From contig NC_088776.1 in the NCBI RefSeq assembly GCF_954871325.1, positions 53,524,569-53,588,568 on the forward strand: a stretch of DNA of 64,000 nt, in the 5' to 3' direction. This stretch comes from Gordionus sp. m RMFG-2023 (lineage: Eukaryota > Nematomorpha > Gordioida > Chordodea > Parachordodidae). This document shows, in pieces, positions 1 to 12,599 of this stretch. Below the pieces are notes generated by a model. The model ran no database searches. It worked only from the letters and a program-made list of their open reading frames with translations, and was not told where the DNA came from. The position numbers were made by a program, and so were the translations under genes. Position 1 is the stretch's first letter, and the number at the start of each line of letters is the position of its first letter.

Positions 1-299
1 TCAATTATTTCATCATCTATCTCTTTTACCATTTCTGATTAAGTTTTTAAACCAAACGGCTGTCTCGTAAACCTATAATAGCCCTTATGTGTCGATATTG
101 TAAGAAATTCTCTTCATTCTTTGTGTATAGATATTTGGAGAAACGCGTTTTTAAATATTATCTTGGTAAATTTCTTACCTTTAGATAACTTTGCGATTAA
201 GTCATTAATGCGTGGTATAGGGTACTTGATATCTTGTAAAGCAGGGTTAATAGTATTTTTGAAGTCGGCACAGAGCCGAAGTGAGTCACGCTCTTATAA

Positions 300-559
300 A
301 AGGGAGTGAGAGGACCAGCCCATCTAACGTCTTCAACAGGTTCAATAATTTTATCGTTTATTCACTTTTGAAGCTCTTTTGTTATCAAATCAATTCTAGA
401 ACATAGTATATGCCTTGGCGGTATGAATTTCGGTGTGACATCGTGTTTTAAACGTAATTTGACATAGCTGCGAAGCATTGGTTTTTTGTTAAGTTTAAAA
501 TTGCATTGCTTAATTAATTCTTGTATAGTATTATCATAATCATCCTCCACCATATTCAC
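300..559 (-). pseudogene. Reverse transcriptase N-terminal part of the LTR element (fossil)
   Basis: The stretch reads KHDVTPKFIPPRHI followed by an RIDLITKELQK-like helix, and just downstream (coordinates below 330) EPVEDVRWAGPL. This matches the entry into the reverse transcriptase fingers of Ty3/gypsy Pol, where a proline-rich segment precedes a 'no-template-needed helix, then I-EPV-x-S/R-W' region. The remainder lies outside the window or is degraded. Confidence 0.6.
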
Positions 560-624
560 AAATTTATCTAATATATTCCAAAAACTGTTATCCAGGTCCT
601 TCCTAACAGTGCAATCTTATCACT

Positions 625-894
625 CTAGACTACATAAGCAGTTAGGATTTGACTTTTGTCCTCAAATTTTGCCTTGACTTTGGTAGATCCTAATACATTT
701 ATTGTGTTTCCATCATATCCAATTAATTTAATATCTGATTTATTTAAGATTTTTACTCCAATCTTTTTCTCGATATGAATTGGTAGGATACTATACCTTG
801 AGCCGGTATCAATCTGCATCAAAATAGGCATGTCGTTCAAATATACCGTAACCTTATATGCATCGTTAGCTGTGTAATTATTATCGGTATCCAT
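625..894 (-). pseudogene. Retropepsin-like protease part of the LTR element (fossil)
   Basis: An 89-residue open stretch carries the aspartic-protease signature: a beta strand ending in the active-site triplet DTGS (MQIDTGSRYSILP), then a flap-like segment (LIGYDGNTINVLG). This is the core of a retroviral-type pepsin, which works as a dimer to cut the Gag-Pol polyprotein. It sits between the gag tail and the reverse transcriptase start, as in Ty3/gypsy elements. It is part of a broken element and is not expected to be functional. Confidence 0.7.
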
Positions 895-2000
895 ATTGTT
901 TACGTCTAAATTGTATAAATTATATACTTTTCTTTCTAGTTTGTCATTATCATCTTCTTTTATCTCTTCTATATTTACAGTGTTTACTTTATTTGTATAT
1001 CGTGATTGATTATTATCGTTGTTATGATATTTACAATTGCTTACTTGATTTCCAATATTATGATTATCGTTATGTCTTTGAATAAATCTTGAATCGTTAT
1101 AATTTCTGTTACACCTGTAATTATAATCATTATTAAACTTATAATTATTATAGTTATTGTTATTATAACTAGCTCTATTATAAAATCTCGAAGAATTATT
1201 GTACGATCCTGGATAGTTTGCCCTGACGTTGTAGTATTAATTCGCGTTATAATTCTGATATCTAGGGTTGTAATTATTTCCTTGATAATTATTTCTTTGA
1301 AAGTAATGGACTCTTGTTGTTTATCGTTGTCTGTTATCGTAATTAGATTGTAGATTTTATTGTTCGTCATTGTCTCCATATCTCACCAACTGTTTATTTA
1401 CTTCTGTTTTCCTGCCTCTTTGCCTTTCTACATGTTTCACGGTTGTATCATCTTCTGTTTTTTCGTTTAAATAAATATTTTCAACTTTAGCAATTATATT
1501 TTCTTTTAATTCTAACTCTTCAAAATCATCTCTTAAAGTAAGAACTTCTGCTAATGTAATGTTTTCTTTTAACGTAATTTTCTGCCTAATATTTTAGCTG
1601 ATTGATAAAATTTTTACTTTTTCAATAACTCTACTATCACTTAGCAAACATTCATTTTTTTAAATGAATTATCTACTTCAATTGATGCAACTTTCGTTTT
1701 TACCTTGTACAGCTGCGTTAAATAATAATAAGTTGGAACTTGTAGATTTCATCGGGTGTAATAACCTGAATTTTTCAATTAATATCGATGGATTGACGAA
1801 TCGGTAGGTGAACATATCGATTTGAGCTTGATATATACCTCATCTGGTAGTCTTCTTGTAAAGGAACCTACTTTTTCGATGTCCGAGATCTGGGTGTCCT
1901 TGAAGATGTCTTCGAATCTACTCAAAAAAAATCGCCATTGCCTGAGTATATTGGAAATTCAATATTTATATTAAGATTATTATTGGGAATCTGTTTCATA

Positions 2001-2430
2001 TTTATTTATTTATTTACGATTTCCTCGAACATGTAGCGAAACTGGCACCATAAAGTTTTCTGGGAGATTAAATATAACGAGTTTAATTTTTATTTTATTT
2101 AATTTATTTTTAAAATTCTATATCCGTTTTAAAACTAAAAATGTAATGCTTATATAGCATGTTACAAACAATTTACGTATTAATATAATAATTTATATAA
2201 AAAAATCAATTTTCACAATTTATAAAAAAAAATCAATTTATATAAACACAAAAAAAACAATTTAAAGGTTAGATTAATCGGTCATATCAACATTTACTGC
2301 TTATTAGATATCGATATTGAGTTTTTAAATTATAAAAAATTTCAAAAATACCTGACCCGACATTAGACCAAACAGATATTTTAATTGGCATATCAATCAA
2401 AATATATTTCAATTAGTATTTATTAGAATA
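2001..2430. other. AT-rich DNA with no recognised feature
   Basis: Low-complexity A/T sequence between the LTR-element fossil and copy A of the duplicated region. No open frame, RNA gene or repeat boundary was recognised, apart from the uncertain primer-binding-site candidate near 2050. Confidence 0.5.
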
Positions 2431-2810
2431 GGCCTCCCCCCTTAACTTCAACACTCGTTTTTTCAGAGAGAAAGGCTTAGCTCAATTGGATAGATCTTCT
2501 AGTTAGCTATCGATCTATTTATTATATAGGACATTATTTTCTTAAGGTCAATAAAAAAAAACTCTAAATTAATTTCTTAAATAAAAAACCCGATTTAAGC
2601 TTACATTTAAAACCCACGAGGAATACCTAGATTTTGATCTCATTAAAAAGTATAATGATTTAAGCGGAATTTTCATCTAACTCAATATTTCGACAGATTT
2701 TGTCTACTCGAAATTTTGGTAATATGTGTCTAAATCCTTGTGCCACCCATGAGAAAAATCTTTAGGCTTGTGTAATATTTTACGGATAAAATGTTGAGAA
2801 TGGTAAATGA

Positions 2811-2844
2811 AAAGCACCTTCAAAATTTTAATTTGAAGGTGCTT
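2811..2844. repeat. Short perfect inverted repeat (hairpin)
   Basis: AAGCACCTTCAAA at 2812-2824 is the exact reverse complement of TTTGAAGGTGCTT at 2832-2844, giving a 13-bp stem and 7-nt loop. Only the right arm has a counterpart in the paralogous blocks (8.85 and 56.4 kb), so the left arm seems to have arrived with a local insertion that replaced the T1 block here. Confidence 0.6.
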
Positions 2845-3268
2845 CAAATCATAAGTAGATTTCCTGTAAAGATCTTAATAAGCCTCTAGATCGAAGAGCT
2901 AGAATCCTCGAACGAGGCTATGAAAGCTGAATAATACCAGAATAAAAAGATTTATAAAAGAGATCTGAATATTTATTGATTTTACTAAACATTGTTAAAA
3001 GGTCACTATTGATTTAAGGTATAACAATGTTTTAGAATGAATAAACCCAAATTAAGATTTATCCGCTTTCCCACTAATTTATGGTAGCATCATCGGGCCT
3101 TTACGATCGACGAGAAAACGTTAGATATTATAGCGAATCTAGTATTCAGCTGAGAGAATTTAAAAAGATAATCATCCTTCTACTCTTATGCTACAGAAAT
3201 TAAGACAATTCATTATTAAACCTTTAAATATTATTATAGCAATTTATTAAATTTTTTATAATATTAAG

Positions 3269-6200
3269 TTGCCGGAGAAGCTGTTGCTGCAGGTAAAATA
3301 TATTTGGTTTCTAAAAATATTTTATAGATTTTAATTAAGAATTTATATATTAAGAGCGGCGTAGCCAGTATTTTTCAATGGGAGTTGTCAGCCCTTTTAT
3401 CCGCGGATCCTTCCATTAAAAAATTGTTATATATTATTTATTTTTCAATGGTCTTTATATAATCTTCGCTAAAGTTAGTTAAACAAGCCCTAATTTTAAA
3501 ATATGACAATGTTTTGGCTTTATTAAGCTGACTTTAACCAGTATAATAAAGAGTATAAAGGAAAAAATTATTGATAACAAGAATTTGGCTAAACTTAAAA
3601 TTAAAAAGGGTTTGCATTATTAATTAGTGACATATTAATTCTTTAATTAATTTCTCTCCAGCTATTAAAAAAAGTAACAGAATTAAGAACCAAAAACTAT
3701 GATATTCCGTCTTATGCATAAAATTAGCAAACATCTAGAAGCATTATCTCAGAAATTTAAATCAATGGTGCCTATTTCATACTTCTTAAGTGCTTCAATC
3801 TATTTGGTTGATATTTTAAAGAAAAATATTTTTGGCAAAATAAAATAAATCGGAAAGATTGACTTAATGCTATATAGAAAATTATAGGAGCAATGAACAA
3901 TATGTTATGCATTATAAGTACTTACTAGTTCATTGATTCAGTTTATTTAGCCAATACAATCTTAAATATCGTGTTTTAAATTACGATTTAAAATCAATTT
4001 CGTGATTTCTTCTCCCCGATTCAAGATATTCTTGAATCTTATGATATTATTATCTTCGAAGATGTTATTTTTCCTGTTGAAATAGGATTAAATTAAAGAT
4101 TGTTTCTTCATAATGAATTTGACAAAGTAGATTTTTAAAAAATGAATATAACAAAGTAGACAAGTTTTTTGCAAGATAATTTAAAAAATCAAATATTGTA
4201 CATCAAAATGATTATTTATAAATTAAAAGCATAAATATAGTTGTTTTTTTAATTTTAGGCATTTATATTATGAATTTGATAAATTAAAATTTTAAAAAAA
4301 TTTATATTTTTTTTCACTCATGCCTATGCCTCTGTATATTAAACAAATAAAAGTAAGAAGAAAAAAAAAAGAAAGAAGGAGGGAGATAAGAATATAAAAA
4401 TTGATAGAAATTTTTTTCTAATAATAAAATTAAGTAATTTATAAATAAATATGTTATGAATGAAATGTTTCGGGATGATTATATTTATGGATTGTGAAAT
4501 GGTATATTTGGAACATTTCCAGTTCGATAGAATTTTATTGGGTTTAAATGATAAACTTTAATGTATTTTCTCCATCAAAGTTCTTAGCAATTAGCATGCT
4601 GGAATACATTTTAGAAATTGTAGAATAGGTAATCTATTCTATAAATTAGGAAAATTTTTTTATAAACATTATTTTTTTTTGAATTTTAAAATGACTTAAC
4701 TTAAAAATTCTTAAAGAATAACTAAATTTATAGGATAGATTGATATATCCTACACATGTTTAAATACATTTCCAACAAAATCTTAATTTTCAAATTTAGG
4801 ATAACATACTCAATATATAATAAGTTCAAAAAATACAGTGAAAACAAAACATAAAAATTAGAAAAAGGAGAATAATAATTTATAAAATTTATTAAAAATA
4901 CGTGATTCGTGATATAAGCGCACTAACCCAATATGTTATATATATAACAGAGTTATATATACAACAAAGGAACGTTTGATTCTCTCATGAAAAACCCATC
5001 AAACTGGAACAAAGATGGAAAATAATTAAGAGGACCATCACATTTTTGGGTAGGCCGCAGTTACCTGTGCACGCAAGTTTCAAATCCACTCTTAAAAGCC
5101 CATAGGAAATAAGAGAAGTTAAAATCCCATGCCCGATTAAATAAAAAATTTGATTATGGAAGGGTTATTTTGGCTATGTTAATTTTACTTTTAATTAGCA
5201 TTGTGAGAACCTAGAAATAAAAATACCAGTACAGATACAGCACAATCACTTATCAATAATACTATTTCTTTAGATCCAACTTTGAATTCCATTCCATATT
5301 TTAATCCATTAAAATGGTATGAATTTAAAAAAATATGGCCGAAAAATTTCACCTAACATTTTTTAAAATTTCGATTCAAATATCATCTATTAAAAATTAT
5401 TTTTTTAAACTGTCATAATCAGAACTCGACATTTTAGATCGGAATTTGTGATAAAATTTTATGAAGATATTGAGATTAATTGATAATTCAATAAAATATG
5501 ATTATTTTTATGCATATTATATTTTAAATTTTATGCCAAAATAATAATTACCAAATTTATCTTTACGTATAAATATTTGTAATTATTAATCTACTAACAA
5601 AAAAATACGATTTCTTGAGATTATTGAAAAAATTTACGTGGATATTTATCGCTCAAACTTCTTTATTAATACCTAACTTCCCATTCTTCTAAATACATTT
5701 ATTTACTCCCTTTCCTACTTCATTAGAGTTTAAAATAATTGTCATTCTTTTAATAATAATCTTTTCACTATTTTATATCAACTTTTTTTAATAAAATTTT
5801 ATACCTTTTATTAATACTATTTTATATTATATTGTATTTGAAAAGGTATATTTATAGATCTTATACTTGTAAAAATTACGAAATTATTTAATATTTTTGG
5901 AAAATAATTAGTAATTGTTATTAAATATTTTATAGGTAATTATTAGTATTGAATTTTTTTTTAAATGACCAACCCTTTTTCAAAATTTAAAAAAATAAAT
6001 AAGAATAGATATTATATAAATTTAAATAATTTTATAATTTATTTTTCTAAAACAAGGGATAGGAGAAGCTGTTCCAGGTAAGAATATTTATTATAAAAAA
6101 ATTATATTATATCTTAATGAAATTTCGTAAATTTAAAATGGATCATAAGAACTATATTGGATCATAACGGGTTTTTATAGATCTTAAAAAATTATAGGTA

Positions 6201-9200
6201 ATTTATTTAAAACAATAAAAAATAGCCAGTATAAATTTATAAAATTTATTGTTTTTCTTTTATATGAATGAGGCAAATAATGATAAAATTTATGAAAATA
6301 AGCAAATTTTAAGGTAGTTAAACATTATTAAATTTTTTCAAATGTTGATATATTTTTAATAAATTTTGAATAAAAATAAATCTAAAATTTATTTATTTAA
6401 ATATTCTTAATCAAAAATGTTTTTAGAAGAGTTGTAATATTTAGAATGCAATTTTGTCCCTTTTTCATCTAAGTATTTATTGAGATCGTTAAAGAATAAA
6501 TTTTTTTCAAATATTTTAAGTTTTATTTCTAAATTACAATTTAGAATTTAGAAAAGAAATTATGAATAAGATATTTATTTTTTTTCTACTAGATTTACTA
6601 TTGTTAAAAGGCTCGATTTGAGCCGATTTTTAAAAACGGCTAACTTAATATTATATCTAGAAAAATATTACACATGTCTAAAGATTTTGCTAACAGGTGG
6701 CATGATCCATTAGCGAAATCTCAAAGTCTTTAACAATATTTTTCTATTGACAGATTATTCCACTTCGAGTGATAATTCACATTCCAGTCAACAAATATTG
6801 CCATTTTTGAAAACCATTTGAATTTTTAAATTATAATCCCACCCCTTTAAGACCAAATTTTACCTAATAAGATCAAGGCTGAATATTAAACTGGAGTCAT
6901 AATACATTTTAATACACTATTATTTTTTACACATATTGAATTTTTATGTTACATATGACCTCGATCCTTTCAAATATTATGTTGGTTAAAATATATGTCA
7001 AAAGATATTTCAATTATCTTTTATTAGATGCTAATATCAACTTTGCCTCCCCCTCCCAAAGATTTAGACCTACTGAAGGATTTAATCCAAACTCAAACGG
7101 AGAAGAAATCCCGGTTTTGGGGGAAATTTCTGAATCTAAAACGAACTTGAAACCCATTTATAAAATTCCAAAACCCGGAACCGGGGAATTTTTTTGACAC
7201 GATCAACCGGGTTCAGTGAATATTGTTTTAAAGTCAAATTAAGATATTTGTAAAATTGTAAATTTTAATATTAATAATTTAATGAGATTTTGTAATATTT
7301 ACAATTTATTTAAATATAAATGATATAAATCTTTAAATATTATAGATATTACTTATGATGATGAATAGATTTGTACGAAAATGCACCTTGTTAATTTATA
7401 GATTAGGATTAAACCTATATGCATGCTCATTTTATCTGATGATAATAGGTCGGATGAAGTTATTGAACAAGATAATTTAGAGAATGATACAACTTAAAGA
7501 AAGACAGGAGAAAATACTTAAAAGAGGGCCAATGATTGCAGAGAAAAGTATTGAAACGAAAATTATAGAATTTGGCAATTATAAAGGACTGGATTAGAAG
7601 AAAAATATTTGCATTTTTGTGTGTTTGCTAAACTGCAGCATCTAAAATTATATATTTTATCCAAATTCTTATTTGCTATTGAACCCCTAGTAAATTTATC
7701 CTATTTTAATATAAATATATATATATATATATAGGTTAGCGTTGAATGATTTTTTTCACATTTTAAATTCATTCCATCACTGCCTTGATTGAGGATGAGC
7801 GAGCAACTCTTGGAACATATTATGCTAATACGTCTAAATAAAATTTTTAAAATTTATTTATACATGACTATGCTTTGTTAAATATATTTTGCCTATAAAT
7901 AAAATAAAAATTTTATTCTAAATTTATGACTAGTTTATTTAATTATGATTTAAATATAGAATTTTTTTTTATCAATTCCAAAATCTGGGTTAAACCCAAA
8001 ACCAAACTACCCGAAACAAACCTACTAAATTTTTTTTTAGAATAAAATTCCTCTAAATTTTAGCCTTGTTTGGATCCCTGGACGTGCATTGATGATCAAC
8101 ATTGTAGTCAAAGGATATTTTAACTATTCTTTATTTCATACCCGTATCAAATTATATTTAATCCCCCCCCCCACACTTTCCTCTTGACAAAGTTAATACT
8201 TCATATAAGTCAAAAGATATTTCAAATAATATTTATTTGATGGTATTCCCACCTCCCCTCCAGGCTTTGATTTGTCCTTTTTAAGAAAAAAAGGTTTGCC
8301 TTCAATTGGAGAGATTATTTTGATTAGCTATAATTGATTGATTCTTTATATAGGCTTTCATAAGGTCATGAAAATATAACTTATAAAATATGTAAATAAA
8401 AAAATAAATAATAAATAAATTTCTTAAGAAAACCTGAGTATCAATTTTAAAAAAACAAGCCTGTTTTGATCTCATTAAAAAATATGACATATATAAAATA
8501 GAAGAAAAATAAATAATAGAAGGAAAGAAAAAAATTATTTATGAAAACGTATAATATCATTATCGTTTTTACGTTATTTGAGATTTTTAAAATGTAATGA
8601 ATTTTTAGAATGATTTTTATAATCTACAAATCTTTATATTAAGTCGCAGGAGGAGTAGCTCAATGTAATAAATATTTTATTTATATATCAAATTAATATT
8701 AAAATTATAAAAACTTGTATAATAAAAAATATGAAATAACATTTTCAAAAGCATTTAACAATTTTAATTAAAAATGGTGTACGAATATATAAAGATTTAT
8801 GATAAAAAATAAGGGAAAATGTGAAATTATACCCAACTTCAGTCAATATGTACTCTTTGAAGTCATAAATCTTAAGTAGTTTTCCTGAAAAGAGATTATT
8901 GCATTATTTATTAAATTTGTCGAACATTGTTACAAAGTCCTGATTTTTGGTGTAATGTTTACGAAGAAATTTATGATTTTATTATAGCATCGGACTATTT
9001 TAACTATCGACGAGATAAAGGTTAGGTGTTTTATATAGGCGAATCGGGTACTCAGCTGAGATGGATCTGAAAAGAATGATCATCGCTGAACTGTTAAAGC
9101 GACCTTTAAGAAATTCATGATTATTATAAATATTATTAGCTTTTTATTTTATTTCAGATCTTTAAAATAGAATGTACTTTTAATAGAACTTTATCATTTT

Positions 9201-12200
9201 AAATTTGCAGTGGAAGTTGCTGCAGGTAAATGATATTTGTTTTATTAAAATATTTTACATTAATTAAAAATATTTATATATAAAACAAATAGAAGAAAAG
9301 AAAGAAAGAAAAAGAGTAAGGAAGGATAAGAATATAAAAAAAAACTGATAGTTTTTGTCTAATATTTAAGAGTAAGAAGGTCAGAAAGGAATATTTTATG
9401 AATTAAATTCTTCGGTGAATATAATGATGGAATGAAAAATAATATATTTTGGAACATTTCTTAAATAGTTTGATAGAATTTCATTTCGAATATATTACAC
9501 AAATTTCAATCAAGCAACAATTTATTATTTTTGACCTTCTTATAAACATCTTTCAACACCCTTGAAATCGGTCTACCCCTCCATCCTGCCGCCTTAAAGG
9601 ATTGGAGAATTCATGTCGTTTGTAATGTTTCTGCCTCTATATACTGACCATGTATAACCAGGTTGAAAGCCAACATCAGACACACCCTTGAACCTCTAGC
9701 TTTTTACTTGACGATAAGAAACCTGATATGACAGTAATCTCAAGAGAAATCAGTGAAATTAGCTCTTAATTACCCAAGAACAAAAGGATGAACAAATATT
9801 TATCTTTAAAAAATTTAACTTTGGATAATATTTCGTAGAAAATTTATACACTTTTCCCACATTTCACATTTCAAAATTATATACCTTAGTTAAACTTATA
9901 TATAATTATAGAGTTGAAAAAAAGGATTAGCTAATAAAATATAATCATATTTTATTTAAAATATATAAATAAATTAAACCATAATTCTAATCAGCTATCT
10001 CAGGCTTTCCTTAGCCACTCCATTGTATTGAATATAAATGAAAATCTTTTAAGTGGATATATTCTATTGTAAAAAAAATATAACTCCATTTTATAAAAAT
10101 AACTCCATTACCAAAAGAAATAGAATCAAAATTCCATATAGAATAAAATGATTGCATCATTGATAATGTAATTAAAATATTTAGAAATAAAATTAGATAC
10201 TTTATCAGAAGCGGTAATGAAAAGGAATGTAGATTGCCTTGATCTGTGCCTTTAATAGAAATATAACTCATATAATCGTTTATTTATTATATTTTTTTTT
10301 ATCATAAACATCTTTCAATTAATCTTTTTCTTTTACCATTTATGGAAAACTTCTTTCGTTATTTATTGCTTTTGTAAACTTTTTAAAAGTATAAATGATT
10401 TCAGTTGTAAGATTTTAGTAGGATGTTAACCATGTCAAAATATTTTTATTAAATATATTTTAACATAATTTTTTATTAATTTATTTAGAAATGATGGAAT
10501 TGAGTAATATTATTTTTATATAATAAAAAAAGATAAGTTTAAATTTAATACTATATATCTTTGCTTATTAAAAAATTTAATAAAGTGATCAAATAAAATA
10601 TTTTCTTACTCACTTATTTATGAGTAAAAATAATGACATATTATTTTATTTTTGTTATTCTGTTAAAAATTATTCGGATAAATTTGATCAAAATCTTTTA
10701 GTTAATAACCAAATAAATATTTGAAAAATGAACATTATATTATATTTGGATAAAATTTTAAAGCAAGGTAACGTTAATAGAGCTTTAAAATATTTTTAAA
10801 ATTTGTACTTTAACCGAATAAAAAATTCAGGAGAAGACCATTATTATAAATTTTTTGGAAATTGTTTGAAATCGATAGTACCAATTTAATTTGTTTATAC
10901 CATAAGGGGAAATATATTCTTTTAAAGAACTATGTTTTTTGACAAGATAAAAATTAAGAGTAATACATAAGACACAAAACTTTGCAGAGTAGTTTGATAT
11001 TTAAGGGCTAATAAATTATAAAGATTAGTAAATATTATGAATGGCGGATTTTTTGATTATATATAATATTAGATGTTAACTGTTATGGATATATCTCATA
11101 AAAAATATATGTTTACTGCAACTATGAAATTCAAGTAATTAAATGTATATATACACTTGCAATGATTAAACTGATTCGCAATTTTTACAGAAATTAAATG
11201 TTTCTAATAGATGAAGATTAAAAATTCCCTCAAATTATCTGACGTAAAAAAAATATATAGAATATTAACAGAGTAAAATATTATAAGATGATATTTAATA
11301 TGCAAAACATCTACATTAACAACAATGTGTTAAATATTTTAATATGTTAAACAAGAGAATTTTGTTATTATTAGCAAGTAACTAAAAAATCTATTTCCTT
11401 TAGAGTCAATTATTATACATATGAAAAGATTATAATATATTTGGAAAATGTCAAAGCAATTATCTATTCACCATAGATTTCTAATCGTCTGAAAACATCA
11501 TTTACTAATTTGAATGGGGAATTCATATATATATATAATTATATGTACTCATGCCTTATTAAAATGCATAAAAAAATGTGACTTCTTTTCCATTGAGCAT
11601 GAAAACATTTGATAGTTGATTTTTAATGTTATGCGATTTATACACTATGAATAAAGTATAAATCAAATCTGGATATAAAAAACTATTTAGCCCTTAAATT
11701 TAGTGCAAAACGTCGTTAATATGATATTAAAATTATCGGGCCAAAAATAAAATAAATCTAAAATTAATAAATTTGAATAATATAATTTACCAGTGGAAAA
11801 ATCTTAAAAATTAATAATTTACAGAAGATAGCAAATTGATATTCGTCCTAGCCTTAAATAATATAAAATGAAAAAAAAATTACCGAGGTTAGAAAAATAA
11901 TTAATTTTTTATATATCAAGTTTGGGGCATAAAAGTTTTCAAATCTGAACCTGATCTAAAATTCTGGTTCCAGGTCTCTGATAACTATGTAAAAATATAT
12001 ATATTATCAAATTTTAACCATAAATTATATTTCTAGTTGAAGAAGGTAATGAAATTAATATTTTTTGATATTCAACTAAATGGAAATCATGGTTAAAAAT
12101 TTGGAATTTTATTTTTATTTTGTATATAACTAATATCAATATCTTACCTCCTTATTAACATGACAATTATGATATTTTAGATATTATTCAAACCCGAATA

Positions 12201-12574
12201 TAATTATAGAGAGTCATATTCATATTCTACCCTATCTTATATTTGATATCATTAGAGCAGTCTGTATTTTGTTTAAAAATGTTACTTTTTTCTTCTTTAT
12301 TACTTCTATTAGCATTTAAAATATCTCTAATTCAATTTATTTTTCACATTTAGTTGTCGAATGTAAGTTATTTGATTAAGCCCATATGAAAAATATAAAA
12401 ATATTCATATTAAAATCGTACTTTTTTAAAAAAATATTTGCTTATATTTATATAAAGATTTCGCCCGTAAGCATAAATAGAGCATGTTATATTTTTTAAA
12501 ATAATATTTTAAAATAATATTTTAAAATTATTCTAATATAAAAATTTAAATTTTCCTTTTTTTAGTATTCTTAT
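3269..12574 (+). CDS. Candidate micro-exon gene, copy A (hypothetical)
   Basis: Tiny phase-0 blocks bounded by AG and GT: 3269-3292 (LPEKLLLQ; its aligned acceptor reads CCG, so an AG six bases upstream is assumed), 6063-6077 (EKLFQ, donor GTAAGA), 9211-9225 (WKLLQ, donor GTAAAT), 12037-12045 (LKK, donor GTAATG), 12354-12362 (LSN, donor GTAAGT), 12566-12574 (YSY, donor GTAAGA). A further block at 8650-8664 has an in-frame TAG and a poor donor and looks decayed. All lengths are multiples of three, so each could be skipped without changing frame. The same blocks recur in the same order in copy B. Leu/Lys/Gln-rich peptides could form an amphipathic helix, but this is inference. Start and stop exons were not found. 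Micro-exon genes of this general style are known from schistosomes (MEG) and gall aphids (bicycle genes); no homology is claimed. Confidence 0.35.
3354..4334. mobile_element. Non-autonomous hAT-like element (981 bp)
   Basis: Flanked by a perfect 8-bp direct repeat TATATTAA (3346-3353 and 4335-4342). The left end is GAGCGGCGTAGCCAG and the right end, reverse-complemented, is CAGAGGCATAGGCATG, an imperfect terminal inverted repeat of the CAGTGGCGTAGC type also seen at 25,251. The paralogous block near 9270-9290 runs straight through (TTATATATAAAACAAATAG) and gives the empty site. No coding sequence inside. The target duplication has the hAT length but lacks the T at position 2 that hAT elements favour. 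Confidence 0.65.
4560..5590. other. AT-rich DNA with a less AT-rich patch
   Basis: No gene was recognised. A patch at about 5040-5120 is richer in G and C and has a weak Pol III B-box-like string (GTTTCAAATCC), too degenerate to call a tRNA or SINE. Confidence 0.4.
6560..8160. other. Intron-like DNA with MITE remnants
   Basis: A remnant of the TAGTGTTGTTAAACGG MITE family starts near 6601 (GGCTCGATTTGAGCCGATTT). A segment at about 7050-8060, absent from the paralogous block near 40.2 kb, carries repeated GGGTTTGGG/CCCAAACCC-like strings and may be another degraded insertion. An 83-codon open stretch at 6946-7197 lies across this segment and is judged fortuitous. A C-rich run lies at 8162-8172. 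Confidence 0.4.
9330..12030. other. Intron-like duplicated DNA between candidate micro-exons
   Basis: Apart from its similarity to 57.1-61.2 kb, no gene, RNA or element was recognised. The 9550-9780 patch is less AT-rich and is preserved in diverged form at 57,190-57,400. Confidence 0.4.
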
Positions 12575-12599
12575 GTAAGAAAATTTAACAATAATCCAT

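Larger units (their letters stand above)
1..2000 (-). mobile_element. Ty3/gypsy-like LTR retrotransposon, internal region (fossil)
   Basis: Internal coding region of an LTR retrotransposon on the minus strand, running off the left edge of the window. Parts in transcription order: a gag start near 1999 (protein begins MKQIPNNNL), an Asn/Tyr-rich gag tail with scattered Cys/His at about 1040-1380, a retropepsin domain at about 625-894, and the beginning of a reverse transcriptase at about 300-560. This gag-protease-RT order fits the Ty3/gypsy group. It is broken in several places and looks old. No LTR could be delimited. A TGG-initial sequence on the minus strand near 2050 could be a primer-binding site but is unproven. 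DNA right of 2050 is ordinary AT-rich host sequence. Confidence 0.75.

Noticed and set aside
1041-1379. 112-codon minus-strand frame rich in Ile and Thr
   Set aside because: It is a shadow frame over the Asn/Tyr-rich gag tail of the LTR fossil; the other frame fits the element.
6946-7197. 83-codon plus-strand frame with a Pro/Gly-rich end
   Set aside because: It overlaps a probable degraded insertion with GGGTTTGGG-like strings and has no counterpart in the paralogous blocks.
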